From contig NC_088318.1 of NCBI RefSeq assembly GCF_910592395.1, positions 124,001 through 188,000 of the forward strand: a stretch of DNA of 64,000 bases. The letters run 5' to 3'. This document shows, piece by piece, positions 19,904-32,847 of the stretch. The stretch comes from Lineus longissimus. Taxonomy: Eukaryota; Nemertea; Pilidiophora; Heteronemertea; Lineidae. The notes beneath the pieces were generated by a model. The model was not told the origin of the DNA, made no database searches, and saw nothing but the letters and a program-made list of their open reading frames with translations. Made by a program: the position numbers and the translations under genes. How positions within the stretch are numbered: position 1 is the first letter of the stretch; every line of letters starts with the position of its first letter.

Positions 19904-21606
19904 GTTACTGTTACTGGGTTGATGGCTGTTACTGGGCTGATGGCAGTACTGGGCTGATGGCTGTTACTGGGCTGATGGCTGTTACTGGGCTGATGGCTGT
20001 TACTGGGCTGATGGCTGTTACTGGGCTGATGGCTGTTACTGGGCTGATGGCTGTTACTGGGCTGATGGCTGTTACTGGGCTGATGGCAGTACTGGGCTGA
20101 TGGCAGTACTGGGCTGATGGCAGTACTGGGCTGATGGCTGTTACTGGGCTGATGGCTGTAACTGGGCTGATGGCTGCTACTGGGGTGATGGCTGTTACTG
20201 GGCTGATGGCAGTACTGGGCTGATGGCTGTTACTGGGCTGATGGCTGTTACTGGGCTGATGGCTGTTACTGGGCTGATGGCAGTACTGGGCTGATGGCTG
20301 TTACTGGGCTGATGGCAGTACTGGGCTGATGGCAGTACTGGGCTGATGGCTGTTACTGGGCTGATGGCAGTACTGGGCTGATGGCTGTTACTGGGCTGAT
20401 GGCAGTACTGGGCTGATGGCAGTACTGGGCTGATGGCAGTACTGGGCTAATGGCAGTACTGGGCTGATGGCAGTACTGGGCTGATGGCTGTTACTGGGCT
20501 GATGGCAGTACTGGGCTGATGGCAGTACTGGGCTAATGGCAGTACTGGGCTGATGGCTGTTACTGGGCTGATAGCTGTAACTGGGCTGATGGCTGTTACT
20601 GGGCTGATGGCAGTACTGGGCTGATGGCAGTACTGGGCTGATGGCTGCTACTGGGGTGATGGCTGTTACTGGGCTGATGGCAGTACTGGGCTGATGGCTG
20701 TTACTGGGTTGATGGCTGCTACTGGGCTGATGGCTGTTACTGGGCTGATGGCTGTTACTGGGCTGATGGCAGTTACTGGGCTGATGGCTGTTACTGGGCT
20801 GATGGCAGTACTGGGCTGATGGCAGTACTGGGCTGATGGCTGTTACTGGGCTGATGGCTGCTACTGGGCTGATGGCTGTTACTGGGCTGATGGCTGTTAC
20901 TGGGCTGATGGCTGTTACTGGGCTGATGGCTGTTACTGGGCTGATGGCAGTACTGGGCTGATGGCAGTACTGGGCTGATGGCAGTACTGGGCTGATGGCT
21001 GTTACTGGGCTGATGGCTGTTACTGGGCTGATGGCAGTACTGGGCTGATGGCTGTTACTGGGCTGATGGCAGTACTGGGCTGATGGCTGTTACTGGGCTG
21101 ATGGCAGTACTGGGCTGATGGCTGTTACTGGGCTGATGGCAGTACTGGGCTGATGGCAGTACTGGGCTGATGGCAGTACTGGGCTGATGGCTGTTACTGG
21201 GCTGATGGCAGTACTGGGCTGATGGCAGTACTGGGCTGATGGCAGTACTGGGCTGATGGCTGTTACTGGGCTGATGGCAGTACTGGGCTGATGGCTGTTA
21301 CTGGGCTGATGGCAGTACTGGGCTGATGGCAGTACTGGGCTGATGGCAGTACTGGGCTGATGGCAGTACTGGGCTGATGGCTGTTACTGGGCTGATGGCA
21401 GTACTGGGCTGATGGCAGTACTGGGCTGATGGCTGTTACTGGGCTGATGGCAGTACTGGGCTGATGGCAGTACTGGGCTGATGGCAGTACTGGGCTGATG
21501 GCAGTACTGGGCTGATGGCAGTACTGGGCTGATGGCAGTACTGGGCTGATGGCAGTACTGGGCTGATGGCTGTACTAGGCTGATGGCAGTACTGGGCTGA
21601 TGGCTC
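19904..21606. repeat. Minisatellite of interspersed 18-bp and 17-bp units, about 97 copies
   Basis: Units read ACTGGGCTGATGGCTGTT (18) or ACTGGGCTGATGGCAGT (17), with minor variants (GGGTTG, GGGGTG, GGCTAATG, GCTGCT). The two types are intermingled, with the 17-bp type more frequent toward the right. The one-base difference disrupts any long reading frame. Confidence 0.95.
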
Positions 21607-22529
21607 AGTATATCATTCAATATCAATAAACAAACAACGAGTATTCAACAAATCCGTCCATCGACTTTATACAAAACAGTACATGTATATGTACACATTT
21701 GTTATGAAATCACCCGCTACCTTTAAAAGCGGTTCTTCATAGCACATTCATTTATCTTACAAAATTATATCCTAATACTTTATACAACGTATTTGAGCAC
21801 GACAGAATGAATAAGAAATATATAAGACATTAGCAGCCGAGTGGCGTACTGTGTAAATCCAATCTAAGCTCCCAATTGTACAATAGCGGGCTGCATAATT
21901 AAACAATGCGAGCCAAATTAGCATATCACTTGCATGACCGGCTCCCCTGTGCTTCTACACAAACTAAAGATTGTTGATCGTGCCGATAGCTTCTCTTTCT
22001 GGAAGCAACAATCGGCGTGATATTTCACTTGACTGGTCTCCATCTTGGATCCTCTTTTGTCACGTAGTACCATGGTACGTGGTACCGGATCTAAAATGGA
22101 ACCAGTCAGGGTATTACATCTAATCTGTGACGATCATGGCCGGTGACTTTCTAGTTAAAGAGATGTATCATTGGTCATGCCACAGCACAACGTCGCACGA
22201 AGTGTAATGAGAAATGATAGACCAGTTATTCATAAATACAATGTACACGTACTGAAGTAATGAGTCTTTTGAAGGAGAAGCACATCGAAATAAGCACAGA
22301 AAATGAAAACATTGCAAGACAATACATCCGGTAGTGTAAGGACAGTACATTCATCTATGCAAGCTCGCATAGACTAATTCGGCAGCAAAAGCTGGGTTTT
22401 TAAACGTTAAAAAGTTTTCCAAAGTTTCAATGCATCAAATAACTTTACTTGTTAATACTGTAGAGACACCCTTCTCATTTCAACCCTCATGCTGCCATTT
22501 AAGGTGACGTCACACACCGTTTGCTCATA
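21607..22529. other. Intergenic; 3' flank of the LRR gene
   Basis: No coding exon is recognised. It contains an inverted repeat at 22031-22107 (listed) and a CRE palindrome TGACGTCA at 22505-22512. Confidence 0.4.
22031..22107. repeat. Imperfect inverted repeat with palindromic core
   Basis: Arms GACTGGTCTCCATCTTGGAT (22031 on) and its near reverse complement at 22087-22107 flank a core containing GTACCATGGTAC and GGTACC palindromes. It may be a short foldback element; no target duplication was identified. Confidence 0.5.
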
Positions 22530-24404
22530 CTAAACACAGGACTCAAGCGACGTGACGTAACCATAGTTATTGCCGTTAACTTCCGGTGTTTTTTCATCGT
22601 TTACTTCCGGTGTTTTGGGGGTGAAACTATTCCTATAAATAATCCCATTGACGATGTTCTCTGCCTCGGGGTCGAATAAACCGGGCTGAGATATCGCAGA
22701 GATGTTCTCCAGCTTCACGTTCGGGTCTAAACTGGCAGGTTCAGTGGCGACGGTGTCCGTCAAGTCGGCCTTTGACGCCGCGCGCGAACCCGACCTTGAT
22801 CCGACGCCTTTGTTTGTTATGATATCAGTCCGTCCTTTCAGAGTATACTTCAGCACATTTCTCCGCTGGAACAAGGCGTAAGCAACAACAGATATCACTA
22901 AAACACAAATGCCAACACCAGCACAGATCAACACTTGTTGGTCTAAGGTCAGTTTGCCTTCCTGAACGTAATAGCATTGCTCTATCTGTTTATCAGTCAA
23001 CTCTAACATCGTCTCGTTCTCGTTCTTGAGGGGCGTGGTGCACTTGAGACAGTTTGTGAATGGCCTCTTCTCAAGGTCAGTCAGCCTCGCTTTCGGGTCG
23101 ACCTTGACCGAGCAGTTCTGACCATAGTTGGAATCACTTAGCCACTTCTTCAGCGGCTTAATAAAGCACGTACAGTGCCACGGATTGTCAGAGAATTCAA
23201 CCAAATCGATTTTCTCAAACTGCTGCAGCGCTTTCTCGGAAATAGTCATGATACTGTTCTTTGAGAGGTCCAAGAAGCGGATGTTAATGCCAGAGAAAGC
23301 ATTCAAGGAAAACCCATGCAGTTGAGTATTGGATAAGTCTAAGTAATCTAACACAGAAAGGCCAGAAAAAGTCTCAGCCCCGATGTATTTCAACGGGTTC
23401 CCATCCAACTGTATTTTTTGTATCACATTTATGGGCGAAAAGAAACTCGGTGGTATGTGGCTGATGCTGTTTTGACTAAGGATGATATGGCCAATGCTCG
23501 TGTTATGGAACGTATCTGGTTTTAACACAGATATGTTATTGCCTCCGAGCCCCAAAACACGTAGCTGTAATCTTTGAAATATGGCACTGTCTAAAGTATG
23601 TAGATCGTTATTATCAAGGTATATCTCATTCAAGTTTGTTAAATGCGAGAAAGACTGAGGCGATATCTCCGATATGTAGTTATTTTTTAACTCCAGTGAA
23701 TGAACTCTCTGAATAAGTTTGATTAACTCAGGTGCGACCTGACTAATTCCACAGGAATTCATTCGGAGGACACGCAAGTACGGGTTTACCCCGTGGAAAG
23801 CAGCCGGAAGGTCGCTACCTACGTCATTTCCGCTTATGTCTAAAACGTCCACCATCGATAGATTCTGGAATAAGTATCTGTCTCTTAGGTTAGCCCCGTT
23901 GTCTTTTAAACTGAGCATCTGGATGAACGGGAAGGCGAACATGTCCCGATACACCCGCCCGATTTTGTTATTTGAAAGGTCTAAATATGCCAAATATTTC
24001 ATGGTGGAAAATATCTGCTCATCTAAATATTCGATTTGGTTGTTGTGAAGGTCAACACGCAGCAGTTGGGTCAGTCTTTGAAATGCTTTCCTATGAATAA
24101 ACTTGACTCCAGCATATACTATCGTTAGCTCCTCTAGTTTGACATAACGTGTAAATGAATTCTCAAGTATGTAATTAATGTTGATGTCATTACGTCCCTC
24201 GCCGTCTATGACTATGATCTGAGTCCCTGGTACATCTTGCGGAATGGAGGTCAGCGGGCCTCGTTTGCAGATCATCTTGGTCTGAATCTGTGTGGCTTCC
24301 GGTGTGCAGTCGCATTGTTGCGGACAGAAGGCGACGCACATACGGAAGAGCAGGACGGACGTGAGGAATGGGAAGAGGGAGGGCGGCCAACTGGTTCCGG
24401 TCAT
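22530..24404 (-). CDS. Leucine-rich-repeat single-pass transmembrane protein
   Basis: The ATG at 24404 follows a strong acceptor (TTTCTCTCTCGTTTCAG, exon from 24417) and opens 624 residues. An N-terminal signal peptide spans about 1-25. A Cys cluster near residues 27-46 forms an LRRNT cap. About 12-14 leucine-rich repeats of LxxLxLxxNxI type follow (about 90-405), then an LRRCT cap (NPWHCTC at 407-413 with Cys 431, 452 and 455). A transmembrane helix lies at about 490-511 and a cytoplasmic tail of about 110 residues follows. Several N-glycosylation sequons occur in the ectodomain. The tail has a KTPEVN duplication and ends ESCV, a class I PDZ ligand pattern. There is no TIR domain, so it is not a Toll receptor. 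It is probably an adhesion, guidance or recognition receptor; orthology is not clear. An upstream 5' UTR exon is implied. Confidence 0.85.
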   Translation of the reverse strand: MTGTSWPPSLFPFLTSVLLFRMCVAFCPQQCDCTPEATQIQTKMICKRGPLTSIPQDVPGTQIIVIDGEGRNDININYILENSFTRYVKLEELTIVYAGVKFIHRKAFQRLTQLLRVDLHNNQIEYLDEQIFSTMKYLAYLDLSNNKIGRVYRDMFAFPFIQMLSLKDNGANLRDRYLFQNLSMVDVLDISGNDVGSDLPAAFHGVNPYLRVLRMNSCGISQVAPELIKLIQRVHSLELKNNYISEISPQSFSHLTNLNEIYLDNNDLHTLDSAIFQRLQLRVLGLGGNNISVLKPDTFHNTSIGHIILSQNSISHIPPSFFSPINVIQKIQLDGNPLKYIGAETFSGLSVLDYLDLSNTQLHGFSLNAFSGINIRFLDLSKNSIMTISEKALQQFEKIDLVEFSDNPWHCTCFIKPLKKWLSDSNYGQNCSVKVDPKARLTDLEKRPFTNCLKCTTPLKNENETMLELTDKQIEQCYYVQEGKLTLDQQVLICAGVGICVLVISVVAYALFQRRNVLKYTLKGRTDIITNKGVGSRSGSRAASKADLTDTVATEPASLDPNVKLENISAISQPGLFDPEAENIVNGIIYRNSFTPKTPEVNDEKTPEVNGNNYGYVTSLESCV

Positions 24405-24417
24405 GCTCACTGGAAGC

Positions 24418-27400
24418 CTGAAACGAGAGAGAAAGGTGAAGGTCAATTTCAAGGTTTTTTTCTTGGCGAAAGTTTGCTGCAGAGGCACCTGAAAAGTTGT
24501 TAGTTGATGTTTAATAGAAAATGAAAGACCGTCTGAAATGTAAATAGCCGTTAGTCATAACATGATCATTCAGAGGCAAAGTGAAATACTGACATGACTG
24601 ATATTACCACAGAAGCTGGTGTTGTAATTTTTCTTCGAAACGGAACCTTTGAACAGTCACTTTGAATGGAACTTGACGTCTTTCTCTTACGAACTCCCAC
24701 ACGGTACACACGGTTTATTTTATCCCTCGATCTTGTCTAAGCCTGTCGTTTTTTTGGTTGAAATATTTTGGCTCCAATTCAGGTAAATACACAAATCTGC
24801 AGTCATCATTGGAGTAGCAAATTGTTTGACTGTTTACATATCGTCAAACATCCGTCATATTACAAAGTCCCCGGTCTGTTTGCCATTTAGTCCATAATTA
24901 TACATTCTTTTGTGCACAAACACCATGCAAAAAGACTTCATGATAAGTTGACATTATTAATGATGGCATTTATCTCCTTTACATGTAATGAAAATCACCG
25001 TGATTGGTCTAATTATTGTGACAAATGTCTCAACAGGAAAACATGTCACACCCTCCTTATTCCATATTGCCAGTGGAGGACACATGGAGCAAGAACGTAC
25101 GAGAAGACTACTGAAAGATGAGAAGGTCATCACATTTTGTAATAAAGTGCATCGACGAGATTCGCGTTCCACAGAGGACAACACGAGCAGGAGTCTTGCC
25201 GATAGAGGGCGTGAAGCGATGACAAAGGAACGCTAAAGGACATTGACATGTTTTTCTGTGCTTCCCCTGTTGAAAAGTCATGGTCTCTCCATCTCCCTAT
25301 TGTATGGAAACACTGAAATATGCGGAGCAGTCAAAGATGTTACACCGTATAAAAAAGTAACTTCGCTAAATTTGGTACTCAGTGGCATCTCGTGCCAATC
25401 AAGGGTGAACATTATCTTGCAATCCCGACTGGCTCGATCATGCTCTGAGGGACGACCTCACCACCCGATAGTTCAAGTTGTTCATATTGAAAGCGTTCAT
25501 TCATGTTTCCCTTTCTCAGGGTAGACGGAGTTGCTGATGACTCTTCAGCTTCGCATGTTAAGTCATAAGAGATCACGCCCAGACTTGTGCACGTTTCTTT
25601 GGAAATTCCAATGTTTTACTGTCGCATTTGCTGTGACCAAATGAACTGTGTCAGGAACTTGTTATGTTCCAATAAGGACATTGTTAATGTTTGACACATC
25701 TTAACATTACATCACGAGCATACTACAATTACTCCAACATTACGAAGTTCATATGTTTCTGTACAAGTGTATACAGTGACTTCATGTGACGTAATCACCT
25801 GAACAGACCATAAAGGTATTGAGGCAAAAGAACACAAGTCCAAATGACCATGACAGCATTTGATTCAGTTGAGGTCAGCCACGAAAAATCATTGTTCTGT
25901 CCTCCATCATGGCTGATAGTGAAAACACTCTTTTGAGTGAGCGTTGCATGTTGAATGAGCTTTCATCGTGGTTGGACGTGTCCATAACTCTTGTCTATAA
26001 ATTAACTTCATGATGCTTTTCGGAAATGCTATTTTACTATGACTGGTGATTCTCACACATACCATCGAGAAATAACCAATCAAATAAGTCATCATCACTC
26101 ATTAATTGCCTATAGCTATGATGGGTCTGTAGAATTAGCGAAGTGACATGCTCATATTGGGCGCAAATTTCACCAATTATGGTTTGATATTGTGTGTGCT
26201 GTATAATGATGTTGTGCCTACCACCAATATCACCCATGCGCGCTGTTCGTGATGATATCATGAGGATGCCGCCGTGTAAGAAATCATCCCTTGGAAAAAG
26301 TATCCGGTCCTATTGTATTTTGAAGAATAATGGTAGACTATGATCGTCAATGACTTCAGAGATAAAAGCGCATAAAAGAATCATTCGTTCCCTTGAAATT
26401 CTAGGAAGAAGCTTTTTCTAGCCTTGATCATTCTCTCAGACGAAAGGCGACCAAGTTGTCTGCATCCATCCGAGTGTCCAGGAATTCGTGTGTTTGCGCA
26501 GCCTTTCACCAAGTGGTTCTTCATATTAACCTTGGGTCATTACTGCCTGTGCACACATCATGCAGATCCGATAGACCTGATGCCCGAGAGGTTGTGAGCA
26601 CCGGTAATGCCCCACTCTGACAATGACACAAATAGAGAATTGACAAATCATATAATCATCATATAATGGCACAATTAGCTTGATAAGAGACTGCCACTTG
26701 CCGAATTATTTCGTATTTAATCAATATTTAAAAATCTACATCAAGCTTTTATATGCGGAGGGTAAATAAGTTTCATTTTGTTCTGTCCTAATTACTCATA
26801 TTAACGATCTAATTATTATCAAGTTTCCTCCGTGCAGAAACGTTTATTCTTCCTTCTTTTATAAATTGGGCCATTGTATTTTTCTCAAAGCTGAACTGTT
26901 CAAAGTTGATGCCGAGTATTGCAGGTCGAATGCTTCACAAATACTTCCCAAGGGAGAAGTGACGGGAAGTCTCTACTTACTCGGATTCTGATTGGTTCAT
27001 TTTACTAACTGCCTCGGTAAAACATGATTAGAGTCGTTTGATTGGTCTATATTTACTTTACACGAGAAGTCTGCCCAAGCTGTGTGTTTTTAAATCCTTT
27101 GTGAGTTGTACCGTACAATGGTAGCACTACTTGGACGAGGTTGAAGTCAAACCTTGAGGGCAAGGTTGAACGAGAGTAACCACTCGAAAGCTTCTTTTTT
27201 CAGAAACCAAATATTTTCGTAGTGGTGTTCTAGGTCGAGTGGTCCTCTGCATACATGTGTCCGGGTGATAATGCAAACTCGAGTGTCTCCAAATGGACAT
27301 GATTGTGGTGTTATGTGACTTAGGATGAAGTGGTTACGCTATATGCAGACATACACTTTACACACCCGACTCGTCAGGCTATAATCTGTGCATGGAGTTC

Positions 27401-28028
27401 CAAGCTATTTATAACAGAACGGCAATCTAGAACCCGAATACTCCCAAATTTGTTTTCCACCCCGCGCCTCTCCACCACGATAGCTTGATGCAAACGCGGT
27501 CACAACAGGAGATTACTTGAGACCAATTAAGCTGAATGGCCACAACATCTTCCTAACGACCACACCATTTTGAATGAATGAGAAAATGTGAAAAGGTCTA
27601 TCTAGGGATGGATGACACACGCATTCTCTAAAGATGAGCAAGGGATTGAAGGGCGCAAATTAGTTCCTGGAAGGGTCTCATCAGTAACCCCCTGTTACGA
27701 GAAGAAGGGACGCTGTGGTTATGGTATGAGTCACCACGAGGTGACCGCATTTAATGACCAATAATACCAGAGATTAATGAAAGCTTCGAATGTAATCCAT
27801 TGTAAGGGACTTAAGTTATAAACCAATGCCATTGTCCGATAAAAAGGTAAATAATTCAATTCGATTTGTGATTAACAAGAGAGGCACGAGCCCTTTGGCC
27901 TCACCAGTGTTAAAGATACTATACATTGGTCACACGTTCTTGCTAAAGGGCCTGTACTGTTGACATGAGTCACCAGTCGTGTTTGAGGACGGTAGAGATA
28001 AGAAGGCAAACATTAATCAATTAATAAG
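24418..28028. other. Upstream of the LRR gene; no gene recognised
   Basis: Apart from one member of a dispersed repeat family near 25243-25360, nothing with coding or RNA-gene character is seen on either strand. Confidence 0.4.
25243..25360 (+). repeat. Dispersed repeat family member 1
   Basis: It shares TGTATGGAAACACTGAAATA, a nearby TGGTCTCT and a terminal GTTACACCG with copies at 42476-42580 (inverted) and 43590-43725. The structure is compatible with a SINE or MITE fragment; ends are not defined. Confidence 0.55.
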
Positions 28029-28253
28029 TCAGTTTTCGATTCGAAGCAGGCCATTTGATTTCAAGAACAGACGACACACACTGTTCTTTGACACCAAGTT
28101 GTCATAAATATTGGTCCATGGAATTCCTGGCGAATGCCGCATCTTGCCAATGTACACATAACTAGCATCTACAAGCTTGACCTGATCAGACCGCGCGCCT
28201 GAAACATTGTTAGGTTCGACAACAAGATAGCCTGATATGTGACCTTTCACTTT
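28029..28253 (-). CDS. Candidate terminal exon (weak), unrecognised protein
   Basis: A possible acceptor (TTTTGGCTTACAG) is followed in phase 0 by 74 codons and a TGA stop. The peptide has mixed polarity and no known motif. No partner exon was found and no nearby polyadenylation signal is obvious, so it may be a chance frame. Confidence 0.2.
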   Translation of the reverse strand, partial: KVKGHISGYLVVEPNNVSGARSDQVKLVDASYVYIGKMRHSPGIPWTNIYDNLVSKNSVCRLFLKSNGLLRIEN

Positions 28254-28325
28254 CTGTAAGCCAAAAGTTTGAGTTATAAAGTTCAGAACTTGACTAATTG
28301 GATATGTTAGATCAGCGTGATACAT

Positions 28326-31300
28326 TGATTCCCGCCAGTGTTCAGCGTACTTTAAGGCCTCTCACTAGTATCATGTTGTACGCCAAACCACGAGGCTCAT
28401 TGCCGGTGGTCAATGTCTTCAATCATGTTAGTGCAAAACAGCTTATCTATCGTTAATTGCAACAGTTGATGTACCGATATGTAGTTATATATGGATGCAA
28501 ATGAATACAGTTATCATCACGAATAAGACCTACCTCAGCATCTAGTTCAAAATCCTGTATTTATAAGTCACCAACATATCCAAACTGAAATGTTTGACTA
28601 CGGCACAGCACGTAATCCAGCTCGTGTCATGAAGCGAGCAAAGCGACCATCCAGAGACAGGAGATAGGAGCGGATCGACCAAACCACGGGATTACTTTGG
28701 CCCATCGAGTCACTGAAATGAGACAGCGGTAAAGGGGCTATGCCTCCAACCTGGGTGGGTTACCAGAGTTACACTACAACAATGACTCACAATGACAACT
28801 TATGTAACCCTTCAGATGGCGGCCGGTGTGCGGTCTCGTGAGTCACCCTCGCGGGCGGGGTCGAGTCGAGGTGTCTTATCAAGTTTATCAAATGTATTGA
28901 TTAGTTTCCTGTGCGTGCGTTCCTTGATATCACAATGTGTACCAGTTACTTGTTGCTGATGACTCCGTTTATATGCCTTGAACTAAATTTGACGCGGAGG
29001 CGTCCGCTATTTCGGATATTTTATAATTGATAAACTCCTCCGAGACTATCTTTCAAGTGACGATGTTTTTGCGTCTGTAATAAACATCTTAGTTGTGTCT
29101 TAGTTGCCACCACTTATCCATAAGTATTGGGAAAGATGTTGGTCGCTGATGATGGGAGGTTAGTCAATGTCACGTGGCAGTAGACTCTTGGATTGCATGT
29201 TGATATCGACGTACAACAAAGAGTGAGCGTATGTCAAGGCCATGAGCTGTTTACAAGTAAGAAAAATGCGAGTCTATTTAGTTATCCTGTCGAAAAACAC
29301 AGGGCCTTCATTGCAAATCCATAGAGACAGATCGGGGACAGGGGCTGACTGCTTTCGATATGCAAGCCCTAGAGTACTGCAGCTATCAAATACTAGTTCC
29401 TGTAGGTAACAAGCCTTTTTTCGACAGGAAATATCACTTTCAGCCCAAGATAAATTTTAGACTCAGAACAATAATATTTGACTAGTAACATTTTTCTATC
29501 CTCAGCAATCCTCAGCAAAGCACTCGCAAGCAGGCGGCAGCAATACCCATCAACCCATAGGCGAATTTCCAACAAGAAACCGGAGATTTCACACTCATAT
29601 TCACGTGCTCTGCGTTAGCATTTTTTTCATCAGCTCCAACCTGGCCATGTGAGTTATATTTGAGGAGTTAATGAAAATAGAACAGAACAGCTGGAGCAGG
29701 AAATGCATTGTCTTTACACTTGATGGAACTATTTCCCGTGCTTTAAAAAAAAGAAATGCATAGTTTATTGCATGGTCACTTTTCCTATGACTACTAACAT
29801 GAAGCTACTCTGCTGACAGGCCAACCAAACCAGTAACTCCCACTGTATAGTCAGCAGACATGTCGATATGATGAAAATATCCCGGAAAGTACATTTATGC
29901 CGGTGTAGACAACAGCGGTGTTGAAATTTGTATTCAATGCGTATTTACAAAATTGAAAAATCTGAAATTCTCTGTCAAATTTCAAATTTGAGCGGATGGC
30001 GTCGGCTAGTTGTTTGCGTTGATCAGGAAGTTTGTTCAGTTATCTCAGGTGCTCAACCCATGAGTCAGTTTGGGTCAGTTAATGGCCCACTTCAGATCAG
30101 GTTTTAAATCAATAGTGTACTGTGAAGAACTATTTGGCTTCTGTACATATATACATATTATATGTATGAATGTGTACAGAAGGTATATGGTTTGATTACA
30201 ACTGAATTGACGTGGTATAGCACAGAGCTCGATCTCGTGCATGCGTGTGTGTTGAGGCGTGAGTAGAGTGTTGAACGTGGAATTGAGGAGCTGCTAATTG
30301 AGTCAATCAGTTTCGTTGAACACTTGTGTTCCATAAGAGAAACCTACATGATCAACACAACAATATCTGGAGTAAATAACAATATTGATATATCAGCAAT
30401 CGGCCAATATGGAAATATCCCTAATTGGTTGTATACAATAAGAGAGTGGCCCAGTTTCCAGGTCTTGCACAAGGAACCGGCGCTGGACCACATAGATTGT
30501 GTCTATCTTCACTTTCCGTTTGGTTCATTTGTCTGTGAATCTCTCGACTGATCAATTATGCTCCATGATTACGAGAAAGTGTTTCAACTGCGCAACAAGT
30601 AAAAAATCATTTTCTTTGCTTCATCTGTTTTCCACCATCTTTCTGACTCGTACCCCGTCGCCTAGATGCCATTACATCAACTTGAACATCAGTTAGTAGA
30701 GCTTTCAAGACCATCCTCCTTATCATAATACCATCTTTGGGGGAAGAAAACATTTACTGCAGTCATTGACATTTGTCTAATATTACTCCTCAGTCAGCAC
30801 TAGTCCGCACTGTGAAATGTTCAATATTTACATCAACCTCCTACTCATGTATTCCTTCAGCAACACTGTATATATCAGAGTTGACTATCACCATCAGACG
30901 AGAGCTACACTTGACCATAGTCAATGATATGAACGGTTTGTTCAGTTTCAACTCTCCCACATCCCATGCCACCTGAGATAAGGACACCAATCATAAAAAC
31001 CTTTTGAAATCTGTTGATAAATAGTCATTACAATAGTTTATCCAAATCATCTCAAATATTAGTGACCCAGTTGGTCTGTTTGAGGTATTTATGGTGCAGA
31101 CGGCTTCATTACTGGGACTCTGTGTCAGCGCAAACTGTGCTCTTTCACATCGATAGGATTGTGACTGAGCCTGTTCTTAAAATAATGGTGATGATGACAA
31201 CAGCTCATCCTGTCCCTGATGGGGACGACTTCACCGAACCGAAGTAAATATCGCCAAGACAAGCGGAGGACCAGGTATACAAAATGCATAAGCTCGAACG

Positions 31301-32847
31301 ACAAAAGTTTCCCCAAAGGTATTTCCAAATGACCTTGACCTCGAAATCGTGGTAGCCATTTCGGAAACCAACACTCGAGAATGCTGGGTAGATCACTTGT
31401 CACACTTCCTGTGGCCATAGTTGGGTGCCGCATGAATCCCACCTACTTGACCCATGGAGAAGATGTAATCATGAATGGAGGTGATATGTGCCCAGTATCA
31501 CAGAAACAATCTTCTTATTAATAATAGGTCGGTTGTTTTCGTTTTCCTTCTTCAAAGAACATATTGAAAGCAATAACTGCAAAACATTCTCTCTATGGGT
31601 AAATAAGGCAGTCTCCAATCCTAACCGTTGCCAAGTGATCGACTGGTCCAGCGGAGGTTTTGGCATGCAGCAAAAAAACACGACCTCTCTTTGGACCACG
31701 TATCCACCATACTTATAGGTATTCGGTCACATTATCGACACCAGATAGTGGTGTTTCATATGTGTTTTTGAAACGAAAGTTCACAAGTGAAGGTAGATGT
31801 GTATGAGCCATTTTGCCTGACAGCGCCAACAGCCAATCAACTGCATCGTATCAGACTGCTATCATAAATGGGCTCGACTTGTAGCTATGGTAAACTAGCC
31901 AAAATAAAAACACTGTCTACCGTATACCACTCAGCAGTTGTCGCCCTGAGCTCACCAATTCATCACCAGAAGGCTATTAAAAAGCGTGTTGTCCGAAGAA
32001 CATTGATGATCATAATCTGGAAGATAAGTACGTGGCAATTTATTTAACTAACCTTTTAGCTAACCATACAAACAAATGTTGATGTCATTGCCGTTCTTGG
32101 TATTACCCCAATGATATGATATCTAAAAACATCCACACCGAGAACCAAGAAGTCATCAACATCTCGCGAGAGGAACCTTCTAACCTTCTGGTCGGTCATC
32201 AGCGCCGAGTGTTGCACTGAAGTTCGGGTTGGCCCTCTAGGCGATGGTGTGACCATGTGGTGTCTTTGAATAAGAGTTTTTTTAGATCGGCAAAATGGGC
32301 TAAGTTAAGCTAGACTGGTTAAGCAAGTGTAAATTCTTATTAGCACACTTCACTTGTAGAAGAAATCTATATTAAGATCTCTCAAAAGTTGCTTCCAGTT
32401 TGCACGATTTTAGCTGAAAGTCGACTCTTACCAACCAAACAGTCATGTCTGCGCAAAATGATCAATTTAGTTTATACAGGTGCAAGTAGAGAGCCATATG
32501 CCTAAAGGTAGGCCTACCGTTATGAATGTATTGACTCTATACAGCTATACATATTCAATGGTACTCCAAGCTGATATATAGATTGACTGAAACTTTAAAT
32601 GTGGGTGTGACCTAAAAACATATCAAGACACGAACCGATAAGGTGTTTGTATTCCGGTCCAGTAGGCCTAAAGATCAGTTGGGGTATACCTATCAAGTCT
32701 GACAGTGCTTTGAAATCAGTTCTGTGTTTACGATAATTAATTTTCTTCCCAACTACTGTTAAATCAAAGTGCCCCTTCGGGCGTATTAATGGAGATTAAA
32801 ACGTGGAACAAAAGACACATTATAGAATGAAACTTACTACTTAAAGA
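28326..32847. other. Gene-poor interval
   Basis: No convincing exon or RNA gene was found. A short near-perfect hairpin lies at 30138-30182 (listed). Confidence 0.4.
30138..30182. repeat. Short hairpin-forming inverted repeat
   Basis: CTTCTGTACA at the left end pairs with TGTACAGAAG at the right end, and the AT-rich interior continues the pairing with few mismatches around a three-base loop. Confidence 0.6.

Noticed and set aside
24405-24488. 28-codon N-terminal extension of the LRR protein
   Set aside because: It crosses a strong splice acceptor (ending at 24418) and would put a basic leader before the signal peptide; the ATG at 24404 is preferred.
30138-30182. Possible microRNA precursor
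   Set aside because: Arms of about 20 bases with a three-base loop are too short for a normal precursor and the sequence is low-complexity TA-rich.
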